A stretch of DNA of 64,000 nucleotides from Norana najaformis (Eukaryota > Annelida > Clitellata > Crassiclitellata > Hormogastridae): NCBI GenBank assembly GCA_964023275.1, contig OZ029915.1, forward strand, positions 40,727,238-40,791,237. The letters run 5' to 3'. The first letter of the stretch is position 1. Every line of letters begins with the position of its first letter. The translations under genes and the position numbers were made by a program. Below the pieces are notes generated by a model. The model worked only from the letters and a program-made list of their open reading frames with translations, did no database searches and was not told where the DNA came from. Of the stretch, positions 1-12,630 are shown piece by piece.

Positions 1-3000
1 AGGCTGTATAACCTGGGAAGTTTGTTCATTTTTGTTTATATATTTTTGTAAATGTGTTTTTAGCTTATCTAATCTAATATTGCTAAAACCCTGTAGATCA
101 AGCTGTTGAAATTTGTTTCATAAAACTATTCTTTTCTAGATTTATTTATTTGCTTGCAGAGGACAACCCAAGAAACTGGTGCCTTTCTTTTTCATTTGTT
201 GGTGTCCGATTTTTACAATTATGACTTGTTCTCTGTTAAAGAGTACTTTTAGCTGTACTTACTTGTTACATTTTCATTGCTTGCTTAGGGCTTCATAAAA
301 ATGCTGGTGCTATACAAATTTGACCATGGTCATAATCTTTTCATTAATGACTGTTTCATTTTAATTCATTCACTCCCCCCCAGTCATTCAGCTTAAACAT
401 TAAACACAGAGTTTAATAAATTCTAAAGAGTCTCAGGAATTAGCATTAAAAAATTTCAATTTTTTCATGATTAATGTGTGATGATTAACATCTGTATTTT
501 GACATACACATTAGAGTTTTAATTAGTCTGATGATATTTAATCTACCAATTGGAAATTTAAATACTTTGAGGGGACTTGGTTACAGCTATGTAAAATAAT
601 TTGTGAGATGTCTGATGAGGTAGTCTAACGTGGAACTACTCTTTCCACACGTGAGGTTGTATGTGCTTGATAAGTAAGTTCAGCTGTGGTGTCATTCTGC
701 TGATTGGCTTAAGAGATACTGGGAGTGTTTGTACCTGGCTTTGGCATGTTGTATTTATGGACACATTGACTAGCCTAAATTAGTAGCAATCAATATATAG
801 CAGAAAATTTAGATGAATGTAATTTAGCTATGAAACTCCTACTCACAGCTGCATAACGAGAAGAAAAATTATGGGAAGAAAAACAGCCATCTTAAACCAA
901 ACAAGCTGTTGCCATAACTCAGTTTTTAATACAATAATGTAATATTTATATATGTATGTATATGTATTAGAAATATATATACACATGCAAAATAGTTTTA
1001 CCATCGGCTGCTAGCTTTGCTACTATATGAAGATGCAGTGTTATCAGTCCAGTGCTGCTTTAAAACAGAGTGAGTTTTGAATATTATTAGCTGAGTGAGT
1101 GTGCCTTCATTTACCAGTTTTGCTGCATTTTTTATGTTGAATGTGCACACAACTCCCATCACATTTGACTGCAGCACATTGTATAATTTGAGACAGTGAG
1201 TAGATTTTGTGTGTTGCCTCACATGGTGTGATATTGAGAATAGTAAGCAACAGAGTGGAGCTCCCTGAGAAGTGATGGGGTATGGCAACATTAGTGTGTT
1301 GCAAAATTGGGAGACCTCAGTTTCTTTAATGTTTGTGTCTTAGTTGTAAACTGTGTGGACCTCAGTGCCTTTGATTTGTTCACCTTTGGCTTAGTGTGCA
1401 TAGTCCTATGCATCAGCGTCTTCCCTGTGATAAAAACGCTTAAACGTCTGCATTTAATAGCTTAGATTAGTCGCTCAAATACCAGCTGAAAAACCTGTGA
1501 AACATAGTCGTGAGGAACTTGATAATTAATTGCTAGCAAGTTTTCAGTTAATATTTAATTGTTTTTTTATGGCAGTCCAGTTTTTTTAAGCTTATAATCA
1601 GCTGAGTCTTTGAATTTGCTGTAGCAAAATGCATTCAGGTTTGTAAAAGATGTCACACTTTGTTTTACCCAGTTTTAGTTGATGATTTTAGGTAACTTAC
1701 AAATTTTTTCAATCACATCAGAACTCTTAAGTTATTGATGCCATTTAAAATAATGTATATGTAATATAAATATAATATATGTACTGTATTAAATTATGAA
1801 TTTGGCGCAATCTTACTTAGTCTAGTTAGTTGTAACCTGTCCGTTGAATCAACAGAATTTAGGTGTTTGTAAGAATGTTACATTTGACAGTGTACATAGA
1901 GTATGTAAACAATGCAGAAAAGTGATTAACAGTCTGAGAAGCCAGCTGTGAGGCATTAAGTGATTCTTGTTATCCAAAGCTAATCTAATCTGACTAGCTT
2001 CTATAGCGCCATTAGAGTAGATATTCTCATCTAATAATCTGATTTGCATTAACTCTGCCTTCACAGTTTCAACCAGCTCTCTAGTCCAAGCTTAAGACTG
2101 GACTTCTCAGCTGATCTTCACTTGGACAAGGTCAATCCTTGTGTTTTATTGACACATCTTTTTTATTATTATCAAGACCAACAATGTGTTTAAATAGAAT
2201 CTATTTATTGTGGAAGCTTTTGTGACATGAAACTAACTTTAGCCACCAACAAACAATCCATATAATGGCTGAGTGTTGTACCCGTGTTTGCAATACTACT
2301 AAAACTATTAAAATGTGAATTTATTAATCGTGAATTATTTGTATTAAATTATGAATTCTGGCATTTGCTGATGTTATTGCCTCTATTTGAAATCTAGCTT
2401 ATTATTCCTGCTGTACAAATTGTCTGTCTTCTTTCATCATTATTTTTCTTATAGGCCCATTCTCATCACCACTGCTCCTTCTTATTTGCATATGCACTCA
2501 ATCAAATCAAGTTCAACAGGTTCCTGACAACCACATTCCATTGCCCAAGGTAATCAGATAATTGCACAGTTCTGAATGATAGTGGAGGGGACTGTCGGCA
2601 AGGGGTCTTGGGAGCGGTGCCAGTTCCCCCAGAAAGATGTTGGGCATAGCCCCAGCATGAATTGGCTAGGAGTGCAGGCAGTGTCATTAGCTACCCATCT
2701 GATTCTGGGGAAGAGCCCAGCCACCGAGGCAGTTGTGAATATTCATAGGCCAATCTAAATAGGTGTCTGAACATCGTTTTATTAATGTTTTTAAAAGTTG
2801 AACCACAGAATTTTGGCATTTGGGAATTAAATGTGTGCAGGTGGATGTTTCAGAACATTGATTATTGCAGCACTGTATTGTGATTCAGTCAATGTGCAGT
2901 ATATAACTGGATCTGAAGCTGTTGTTAAACATTATACAAACCATCAGACAAAGCACAATATGGCCAAATGTAGAGGAGACAATTCGGTTTTTCCTTTATA

Positions 3001-3400
3001 TCACTGTTTGTAACTTTGTTGACCTCGGAAATTGTATGTACTGCACAGTTACAGAATCCTACAGAAATTGTATGTACTGCACACTTGCCAATTCCTGCTG
3101 CATGATTTGTGCCCAAAAGAGGCAGTTTTAGACGCTACCACGTTCGTTGGGCCCACATTCAGTTCTTAGCTCGTCATCAGTTGCCTCCAGTGGCACAATG
3201 TGATTCAATCAATGTGGCTGTCTTGGATCAAGCCAAGATTAAGCCACAAAAGTGTGATTCTAAGACAGCACTAGTGTGTTCACGACAATGTCAATCTATG
3301 TGTGATGCGCATTAATTATGCTGAGTTGGGTGAACTATCAATTCATATTTATATGCATGGTGGAGTGCTTGTTTAGAGTAGCGCATCAAAATTCGTATAG
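1..3400. other. AT-rich, CpG-poor stretch without a supported gene
   Basis: No exon with convincing splice sites and coding composition was found on either strand; the open frames here are short and AT-driven. CpG is scarce and TpG/CpA frequent, as in the bodies of the plus-strand genes further on, so this may be the intron or 3' UTR of a transcription unit that starts outside the window. A somewhat GC-richer block at about 2500-2760 and a repeat-like block at 3115-3310 look like old interspersed repeats but match nothing I can name. Confidence 0.5.
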
Positions 3401-3419
3401 TGGTTGCTATCGGTAGCCA

Positions 3420-6400
3420 ATGGCAACGAACGCAGCGTCCGCAACCCCTAACGCCGAAAAGTTTAGCGCAGATCGTTCAAGGTCAGTGAGTCGAATTAAT
3501 GGTTGCCTTATTCGCTAAATTCTAAAACAGCCAGACAAACAATCCTCTGACAGATTTGTAGGTCTTAAATAGGTGTAGCACGGTCGTTGGGTGGTCCATT
3601 TGAGAATAACAAATGCGCTTTTCTTAAATACTTTTGGACGTAATTAATTCATGTTTACGGTTCGAAATAAAATGGGCCTTGAAATAAATTATTGAAGATC
3701 GTGTGGTTGTCCCATAAATGACGGTACATTCGAGATGATGTTCCGCATACTTAACTGTCGACTGCTAGAGAATTCGCTACAAAATATGTAATCTTCATCG
3801 TCGAGGCCTGCAGGAATCGTATATCGCGGACTGTCGATTAACAGCGCGGTATCAAATCCAATAATCTTTGTGTGAATTCGCCATACCGTGAGTGGGCCAC
3901 AAGTAGAAAAATCTGGTTGATAGAACAAGCATTTTACAGAACAGGTGTCAAAAACATGGCTCAGCTTACGTAAAGATCAAAGAATATCGCGATGTTGTGA
4001 TTTGTCAAAGAAGCGTAGGCCGCCTTGTGCAATTCATCGTTTGAGAATCTAAGGAATGTGAATTTACGTAGACCGGAATGCCATGCAGACACGCCCAGGA
4101 AGACAATGCTGACATGATTTTACAATAAGGCTGTGAAAACTGCAAACAAGATATTAGAAATTCAGGCTTCGTGAATGCTTCCATAAAGTGAGCCGACCTT
4201 AGCAGGTGGATATGTGGGTGTGTGGAAATGTTTCGGCCTTGATGTACACAGCCCAAAATAAAAATTCTGCTGTGCCTTAAAAATTGGCAATTTGTCATTG
4301 ACAATGGTAGCCATAAGGAATTCTTTCTGATATTGGATTACTGTTTGAATGCCATGTTTCGGCATCAGCACAAAGGACTTTTAGCTGTGGGACCACCCCT
4401 ATGAAGAGGCTTGTTGATAGAGGAGGTATCAGAAAAAATGTTCATAACTGAATTCATTTACTGGTAGGGTAATTTATAGACAATGCTGTCTGGTATCTGG
4501 GATGGCCTGGAGGCTCTATGGTATATATATCTGGAGGCTGCAGACTTTATAAATTTTTTATTACGATTACGATTACTCTCTACCCAAATGTTCTGGCTTC
4601 TTTTAAGCAAGATTGATCAATCCAACTTCCTTTGCCCTCCTTAATTGTATTTATAAGCTCGAGATTTCTACAGCACCCAATGAAAGCTAAGTCCAGCTTA
4701 TTCACAGGTGCTCAGTCAAAACAAAATCGATAGGCAGAAGGGGTTCGGTTCCAGATCAGGATCCAAGAGTTGGGCAGAGAGACGGTCAGACAGCTATGGT
4801 AGATAGTGTTTGGAATTGAACCGGAAAATGAGATAAGGGGAAGAGGAAGCATCAAGATGAGATCTGTGGAAGAGGAGTGTTTTGAATTCCTTGCCTAAGA
4901 TTTGAACAGCATCTCTTTGCCATCCTGTTGAGCGGAAAATACAAAGTGAGACACCAACTGAGAAAAACTGGAACCACAGATGCAAAGTTTTTTGCTAGAC
5001 ACTCTGATTTAAGGCAGATCATCAAAGCATGAAATCATGTATTTAACTGGCAGTGCTAGCTAGTACTTACCTTCATGGTTGAAAAACTATTAGAAATTCA
5101 TGGTTTCTATCAGTCAGTCTGTTTAAGCTGTAGGGCAAGGATTGCCTGACACATGGTCACATTTAATTTTCCCTTGTCATTCATATCAACAGTATTGGTT
5201 TTTAGCAGTCTGCATCTGGTTAAGTTGAGCATGTCTTGTATCGGATAGGCTACTTGCAAATTAGCAAAGCTGTAAGACATATAAGTTAGGTCTGCAGGAG
5301 AATGTTACATTTTCCATCAAAGTCATGCTGCAAAAATCCTGATCATTTACTAGTCCCTATTCAACACACTGGCACTACTTGTGCATTCATGTACATATCT
5401 ATAATTATATAGGCATTTTGAGATTAACATCGGTGGGTGTTTACCCCAACAGAAACCCCTTTAGGGCTATGTTTTATGACCAGATCATCTTCCTGCCTGC
5501 AATCAATCTTGTTACATTTCATAACATCCACTGATCAGTCTGCATTAACTCTGTACTAACCTGAAGAAACAGAAAACTCAAACTTTTAACAAAGGTCTCT
5601 CCATTACACAGCAGTTAAATTCCAACTGCATTCCAAGGTCTCAAATTGCAGCCATCAAGATGTTTTATCTGTCAAGTTCTGTACACAGCATGGCCATTTC
5701 CATATTGCCAGAGTATTTAATAATTTTAATTAATTAATTAACTAACTAATTAATTAATTAATCAAACTAATTAGACACAAAGGTCATGTAGTAGTTCTTT
5801 TTACAGTAGGTCTTTGACAGATTCCTAAAGGTGCTGCATGAATACCATAACACATAAATACCAGGTCATAACTTCAGTTTATGTAAGCTGTTGGTATATA
5901 GACCCTAGTAATACAAAATTTGACTTCCCTACAGAGAAAATTAGTTTGTCATAAGAAAGAATTACTTTCAAAACAGTAGTATTCTAACTGTTGAAACTGT
6001 GAAACTTGGTCCACCTTTTTTGTCAAATTGCAGTATTTGAGCGTACTCGAGACGCTTAATTACACTGCAACATTCAGATTAATTTTCCAAAATCTAATAT
6101 GGTGAAATGCAAAAAATTTTAACTTGGAATTATGCTCATGATAAGATATGTTGGAATCCAGGGTTGGATCTGCTGTGGGATGGGGTTCAATCTACTTGGC
6201 AGAAGTCAACCACTGTAGACAAAATTTCACTAGGCTTGACCAAGCATCTCTTTGTAATCATGACTTGTAGGTTTTCAGCAGTGAAAGGGTTAAGCAGTTT
6301 CATTTGCGTGTATGTGCTGGCCAATGTATACAGAGCTGAAGCTCTGATTTGTGCTTTTGTCTGAGATCAAGCCACACAGTGAAATTAATTTGCAGTTTCA

Positions 6401-9400
6401 TTGACCCATTCATTCCATTTCTGTTTGTTTATTGCAACTGTATTCAGCGGTAAAACTGAATAGAAGAAATTTGACCAGTTGCCCTGTTCACTGTGCCTTG
6501 GATTTTCCTTCTGTTGCAGTTATCATCAATTGCAAGTACTGAAGTAAGCTTTTCACTGCTTTATTTAGGTGACTTATGGGTCAGAGTTGAAATTGAATCT
6601 GTAGATTTTCAGCTTGAGATGGGGCAGACGAGACATTGTGTCCTGAGGCGTGAAAACAGATACGTTACATATTGGCCAATTCGCTTTTTATTGTTAATGC
6701 TCTCCTAGTTTTTGTTATTAATGGAGAATCACTGAAGGCCAAGGATGGAGGTCCTGTTGAACAGACTTTTCTGTGGAAGGTCTGTTCTACTGACATAAAC
6801 ACTACTGTTAGACAAGTACAATGCCCTCTGTTAATTCTTCTAAGAAACTGGTTAAAACGTTGAAGTTGATTCACAGAATTCAGTGTACTGAAGTCAGTTG
6901 TTAGAGATTATTTCTTAAGGTAAAGTGTCGGAGTTCAATTCTTAAAGGTTGACTTTCATAGATGATTAAAAAAGTCTTTTATATCTCAGAAATACAGAGA
7001 CAGAACATTAGAGGTCATTTGTCATATGTTGCATTTCTGAAATAGAGTTCAGCTGATAAGAGATAAATTCTCTTTTGAAAAGTCTGCTACTGTCTTAACT
7101 CCCTGTCAAATGTTTTGTCATTGATTGACCTACACATTAAAAGTTGAACATTTCAGACGTCAGGTGGTCTTTATGATAAAATGGCAGAAGGACCACATGA
7201 ATCGAGGACTGCCATGCCTACAGTAACCGACAAGAAAGTGATTCCAGAGGAATCTGTGGTATGTGCTGCAAATACAGAGCACAAAACTAACTTTATGTGC
7301 TAGAATTTTTTGTTTTATCACTGATTCAAGTGTAAAACTGTGATGTTAAGCATATTGTAAATAATAATTATAATAATGTCGGTAGTAGTAGTGGTAGTAG
7401 TAGCTATAGTAATGGTAGCAGCAGCAGCAGTAGTAGTAGTAATAGTGGTAGTACCAATAGTAGTAGTATCAATACCAATATTAATATTAATGAGAACAAT
7501 AGATTTTAATTAGTAATGATGCCAGTGACAACACAACACTAATGTGATGGAAGGACAGTGAATGATGGCCATTGTTAGTTTGTTCTGTGATTTATCTTGT
7601 TTGGGAGCATGAGGAAATTTTTTAGACTGGACTAATGAAAATGAATCCTGTTTTTAGAGGATGTGTTTTAAAAAATATTTCGAGGATTGTGGGTGGGTTA
7701 AAAATAGGGTCATTTAGGAGTTGAAATTTTTTTAGCTGGTATTGTCAGAGAATCTAACACCTAAACTAACATCTGTTAAGCAGAATGTAGATTCTGAATG
7801 GATTCTTATGCCACACAGGCTATGTCTCATTTGTCTTTTTATGAACTTGACCTTGGAAACAATTCATGTATTTCTGAGCTTTTCTGTTATGAATAAAATT
7901 TCATCAAATGTCTAGAGATTGTCTGATTTTGGTACTGACTCTGAGGCTGGGGAAGGGAGCCCAGCCCTTCCCGCTGCTAGTTTTCAATGTTTAAATTTTT
8001 TTAAAGTTTTGTATGGTAATTGTGAGCAGTCGTGTTGCTTCTAGAACGTCAGATTGAGGGGCAGCAAGAACTCATGAAAGGCCTGTGGAGTTTAAGGGCA
8101 GATCTCACCTAGCGTCAGGACCTTCTGGAGCGTTCCCTGACAAGGGAAATTTCCCGAGGACTCTGAGGTTTCCCCGAAATGGAGAAAGGGATGAGAGGGA
8201 CCTGGCCAAATTCGGACCATCACAGACCCTGAATTCGCCAACAGGACGAATTGCCTTCAGCTTGAAGGCCATGAACAGGGGGAATGTCATCCCATCCCTA
8301 GGGGCTGTTGTCTTTGAATCAGATTTGATCCCAGAACTTCTGGAAATGGAAACCTTTGTATTACCTTCTGGGAGACTGCATCTAAAGTGGGACCCCTGGA
8401 GAGAGTTCTGGAGAGGTCCCTTGGGCTGATAGTCACCAACTACTTCAGGGTCCTGTGGGCAAACTTCAGGGGCTCTTATTAGACCAGAAGAAGAATTGGA
8501 GGTGACTGCCATTTTGCTGCAAACATTTGTCCATTTTACTTGTGCAGTTTGATTTTTTAATTGCCTTGATTATTTTTCCGTATTTGACTATTTTATTTGC
8601 AGACTGAGTATGAGAGGCTTCAAGGATATAAAGCGAGAAAACGTTGCATTCGGGTCAACAAAGTTCGACGCATGTATTCTCTGGGTGTCTCAAATGAGGC
8701 ATCTATGCGAAGGCACGTTTTCAGATTGTTTAGTTTACAATTTCATCCCAGTGATGCATTTGTGGTCTATTTATTCTATTTCAAACAAATCTCTGTGGTT
8801 TAAAATTTAGCTCTAATCACAGTGTTACATTTTGTATGGGCTCATCTACTAGCAGTAGGCAAAAAACAGAGTACCACAGCTAGATACCTTAACAACTTCT
8901 CAATGTGAGAAGACCCAACATCATTTTTGAAGACCACAAACAGTTGATGACCTTTTAGTTGAACTGATTTTACCGTAAAGACATCGATACCTTTTCTAAA
9001 ATTGTTGGAAACAAAGCTTTGGATTTTATCACGTGTCTCCAAAGGATTAAGATTTTGGCTACTGCTTCACTTGAGGCGACCATGGATGGATTGCCTTGTG
9101 CAAAGGCGTTGGAGAAGTCAGTAGATTGAATTCGATTACATAAACATTGACCCTTCTGGTGGCGTGGTAGCTGGGTAGTTAAATTTTTCCATCGCCAGCA
9201 TTGCCTTAAATAAAACTGCCTTCTTAAATCCAGAACACATTCACTCTTATGAAAAATCTCAGATTCAACTGCGGGAAGTTTTTAACTCTATAATGTTGTC
9301 ACATGTGTTGCCTTTTATTTTAGTTAAAACATAATTGCTGTTAAGACGTTATTAGTAACTTTTCATATTTCAATAGATTTCAAACTGATAAAATTTCTGA

Positions 9401-12400
9401 TCAAACTTCATGTTGTAGAATAATGGAAAAACATGGAGGCAGTTTGGACTGGTGGTTAGAGGAATCTGATGTCAGTGATTTGATAGCTATTTTATAAAAG
9501 CATATATTTTCAACTACTCTGAAAAATCTTTCACTTTTAACTGCTTTTGTGATTGCAGCTGCTATATGTTTAATATCTCAGAATCTTTAATATGGTCAAC
9601 TTATGTTTCATATAGAATAGTATTCCAACAGAGGCAAATAATTGCTTGTACTTATGGTGTTTTTCTACCTGTGACTATTCTGGTACCTGTTACTGCTATT
9701 ATGGGTTATTGGGTTGTGTGTCCACTTTGAAGAGTCTGTTTCTGCCTCGACCTCTCATCACTTTCTAACATTTATTAATCATTAACCTATATTCTGTATT
9801 CTACTCTGAACCAACCCTCTGGAATTAACTCATAAAGACTTCCATCAGTTCACTCATCCTCCAACTGTCATTGTTTATACTGGACCTGAACCTGACCTGT
9901 GTTGTTGGGTTGACCGCGTTGCATGAATTTCTGTTCATATCCAAGACTGCATTCTCCCCAAAACAAACTATGAGGTCACTTTGTGGGTGAACTTAATGGC
10001 TCTGTCCAGCGCAGGATGGAAGGCATCTTTCACGTCCTCTAAAGACCCATTGGCCATTACAGTAGGTCGTTTTGACAGCCATAGCACTAAACTGATGCCT
10101 AAGTCTCCCGGGTTTTCATGTGATGTCAAGCCCCTACTCAAATCTGTCTGACTCCAGAGTTTGCAGGGATTTCCTTTGATTGTGACCTGACTACAAGTAA
10201 GAACCTTTGGGTCTGGATTTTGCTCAACTAGTGACAGTTTTGGTTGTGGCAGCCATTGACCTTTTGACCTAATAGAGGCAGTGTTGTCAGAGGAGGTGTA
10301 AGCAAAGGTTTGCCTATTTAATGTTGGGTACAGAAATTTAGATGCGAACAGGTATGTTGCTTTAGCAATTAGGATGTGGCTATTCAAGGAAGGTGTTTGA
10401 TTTTCTGTGTTGTAGAATGTAAATACAATGTACACATTTGTGGCAAAGTTCACTTGAACGTACAAGTGAAACTGCAATTTTGCTATTTCTTTCAGACCAT
10501 TTGAAGAATCAAGCCTCTGACTTTTGTACTGGAAGTCTAGTATTCTTACCACTGCTCTACCGTATCATAGATGTACTGTACTCTGGTATGCTTATCACTA
10601 CTTGTACGGATTATAGCTGTGCTGTATTTAGCTAACTGAATTTAAAGATAAACATAAAGTATATCACCTGAAATTAATATCTGCCCAGATTTCTGTCGAC
10701 TCTGTTGCCAAACAAGACAGTGAAGGGAAATTATCCAAGAAAAGGACGCCTACTGGAACTGTTGAACAGCATAACCGAACAACCAGAACTCAACCGAAAC
10801 TACAAGAGGAATTCATTACTAATCGAAAGACAGTTCATATTACCGAGGAGGAAAGCCCTTGTGGCAACGCAGTTGATGTTTCCAACTCAAATCTGGCAAC
10901 AAATACATCTACTGCAACAATGTACGTCATTTGCAGGTTTTTTACATGAATTTATTGATGGTGACAAAGATTAGACGAGTAACAAATGCGGTATGTTTGA
11001 CAGTTCTTTACTTGCAGTAATGTATACATGTACCTATGTATGTATTGAGGCATTTCTGTAGCCAACTAAAGCACAGCTTAAGATGTTTAGGAAGACGTGC
11101 CCTCGGGAAAGTAAGCCTGAATGTCTGATCTGTGTTTTTACAATAATTTTTATTACATAACTGATGAAATTGTGTCATCATTTTGCTGTGATAGCGTTAA
11201 CTTTATATGTTGTTCTTAGGGATCTCAAATGTGGAGTAGAAATAAGAAAGTCTTGCTGCTTTTCTGATGTTCTCAATACTCACAAAGTCATTGTAAGCTT
11301 CTCTTTTTACTTCTAACATTTTTGGAGTTAACTAGAGTTGTTCTTGTGTGTTGGATGCCAAAATAATACGTCCAAAAGTTCAGGAATGGCGTTTAATGTC
11401 ATCAGATTGATATGTAATGAATTTTTAATTAAAGGTAGTTGTTGTAGTGAAGATGGTGATGGTGATGTTGTTTATGATGTTGGTAATAATGTTGACAACA
11501 AAAATCACATTATTGAAGCAGTCTTGTTGAATTTTAGTTTTTTTAAAATCACATTTGTAAAGGTATTGTCTGCTAATTTGAATATTACATAGTTAAGATT
11601 TTATTTTGAACATGAAGCAAACTGGTAGCAAAACTAAGATTGAAAGCAAGTATTAAATTTCTTAACCTTACAACAATTTAGGGGTGACCATAATAGAAAT
11701 GAGTATTTTCTGGAAGAGGTATCTCCAGTTAGTTTTAATTCTGGAAGAGGGGTTATATAAATTTTCAATATAGTACATTGCAATTTGTAAATTGAAGTTT
11801 AAACAGAACCTAAAGAAAGCTAAGTCATGGAAACCAGCTTATTCACAAGTGCTTAGTGAAAACAAAATCAGTAGGAGGGAAGTCGGATTTGGTTCCTGGT
11901 CAAGATCCATTGGTCAGGAGGACAGACAATCAGACAACTACTGTGTATGGTGTTTGGAAGTGGAATGGCAAGATCGACAAGAAGAAGAAGAGGAATCATA
12001 ATATGATTTGTGGAACGAACGGGAGTGTTTTCAATCTTGAGTGAAAGACCTGCAAAGAGATTACAATGGGTGAAATGTTGGCAAAAAGAATGGAAAATAG
12101 GATCAGGACACGGAGTAAGAAGGGTGTGTGAAGATGGGTTATGCTGGTGTATCAAGAAAAAGGTACCAGGTGATAGACTTAGACTAGAGAGTGATGATGT
12201 GATAATGAGGTCAAGGAAGTGTATGGTTGTGAGTGTTGGTGTGAAATTTTACACGCTGGACCAGGTTAGTTAATAATAATAGGGTGAGGAATTCTGAAGC
12301 AAAGGTTATCGACGTGTGTATATTGAAATCACCTGTAATCAGGAAATCATGAGGTTAAGTGGTGGCTGTGGAAAGGAGGTGTTGACAAAAGCTCAGTACA

Positions 12401-12630
12401 GTTACCATTAAAAAGAATTTCAAGATATGCTAGTCTTCTACGTTTATCAAGTGATAGTTACTAGTCAGCACACACTGAGTATGATTTATTCATGTGATGT
12501 TCTTTTAAACAGGCGCCTAGACGTGCGAGCCGGCTTTGGTGTAACTACATGGAATAGACAACATTTAGAATACTGTGAAATGGAAAATGAGATTCTGCAG
12601 ATGCAGGGACTGGTTTGTAGTTGCATTTAA
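3420..12630 (+). CDS. Spliced gene of unknown function (partial model)
   Basis: Not recognised. Supported exons: 3420-3485 (start in good context, MATNAASATPNAEK..., donor GTGAGT, phase 0), 7157-7258 (34 codons, phase 0, ending KKVIPEESV, donor GTATGT), 8603 to about 8700 (begins TEYERLQGYKARKR; acceptor after a T-rich tract; 3' boundary unresolved, frame open to 8803), 10689-10921 (acidic/Thr/Asn-rich, includes HITEEESPCGN, donor GTACGT, phase 2) and 12513-12630 (joins in phase 2 and ends NEILQMQGLVCSCI, stop TAA). An 8-codon exon at 6520-6543 fits in frame as an optional cassette. The visible protein is hydrophilic and probably disordered, with a basic segment in the third exon and no signal peptide, which suggests a nuclear or cytoplasmic protein; that is inference. 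The frame choice in 10689-10921 is not absolute, because a second frame is also open, but only the chosen frame reads on into the last exon. Introns are CpG-depleted, as in broadly expressed invertebrate genes. Confidence 0.5.
3689..4108 (-). other. Two coding-like blocks on the minus strand, frames not reconciled
   Basis: Minus-strand 4108-3970 reads a coding-like block (includes LRKFTFLRFSNDELHK and NHNIAIFFDLY) ending at a donor GTAAGC. Minus-strand 3912-3689 reads another (includes TIPAGLDDEDYIFCSEF) ending QPHDLQ and a stop, after an acceptor-like CCAG. Joining them directly gives phase 0 into phase 1, so they do not form one frame as seen. The block lies just inside the CpG-rich 5' end of the plus-strand gene. 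It could be a real minus-strand gene with an exon I placed wrongly, a decayed gene copy, or chance open frame in CpG-rich DNA. I do not recognise the family. Confidence 0.25.
4648..4966 (+). mobile_element. SINE-like family A copy, CpG-decayed
   Basis: Contains the family hallmarks: gagatttctacagc at one end, the core with ctcagtcaaaacaaaatcga, then gggttcggttcc, which resembles a tRNA B box, and a purine-rich second half. Several CpGs of better-kept copies are TpG or CpA here (for example caggtgctcag for caggcgctcag). An (attacg)n remnant sits just upstream at about 4560-4577. Confidence 0.7.
6520..6543 (+). CDS. Candidate 24-nt microexon of the unknown gene
   Basis: A pyrimidine-rich acceptor (cttctgttgcag) and a donor (GTAAGC) flank 24 nt reading LSSIASTE in phase 0. 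The flanking exons at 3420-3485 and 7157-7258 are also phase 0, so inclusion or skipping would both keep the frame. No conservation evidence is available, so this could be chance. Confidence 0.3.
7378..7500. repeat. Imperfect trinucleotide (TAG/CAG/TAA) tract
   Basis: Interrupted runs of gtagta, gcagcag and aatagt units inside an intron of the plus-strand gene. Confidence 0.8.
8050..8515. other. GC-rich island with long open frames on both strands
   Basis: This block is clearly richer in G+C and CpG than the intron around it. A 114-codon frame runs on the plus strand (8085-8429) and a 135-codon frame on the minus strand (8512-8105), largely over the same bases. Neither is flanked by convincing splice sites and neither is recognised. 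It may be a recent insertion that has not yet lost its CpGs. Confidence 0.35.
8842..9042 (-). other. Unrecognised 66-codon minus-strand frame
   Basis: The frame has coding-like composition (ETRDKIQSFVSNNF..., KLLRYLAVVLCF) and lies in an intron of the plus-strand gene. It has no recognised domain and no clear splice sites. It could be a transposon-derived fragment or chance. Confidence 0.2.
9968..10552 (-). other. 194-codon minus-strand frame of unknown nature
   Basis: This is the longest uninterrupted minus-strand frame in the first 14 kb that is not a tandem repeat. It reads from MVRILDFQYKSQRL to AIKFTHKVTS with mixed, protein-like composition, no transmembrane segment, and no family I recognise. 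It lies in the intron before the 10689 exon of the plus-strand gene and is antisense to it. Options are a single-exon gene, a fragment of a mobile element, or chance. No mobile-element motif is visible. Confidence 0.25.
11796..12064 (+). mobile_element. SINE-like family A copy, CpG-decayed
   Basis: Aligns by eye with the copies at 25843 and 60170 from gaaagctaagtc to the end of the purine-rich second half. CpGs are largely replaced (caagtgcttag for caggcgctcag). The attacg end is missing. It lies in the intron before the last exon of the plus-strand gene. Confidence 0.7.
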
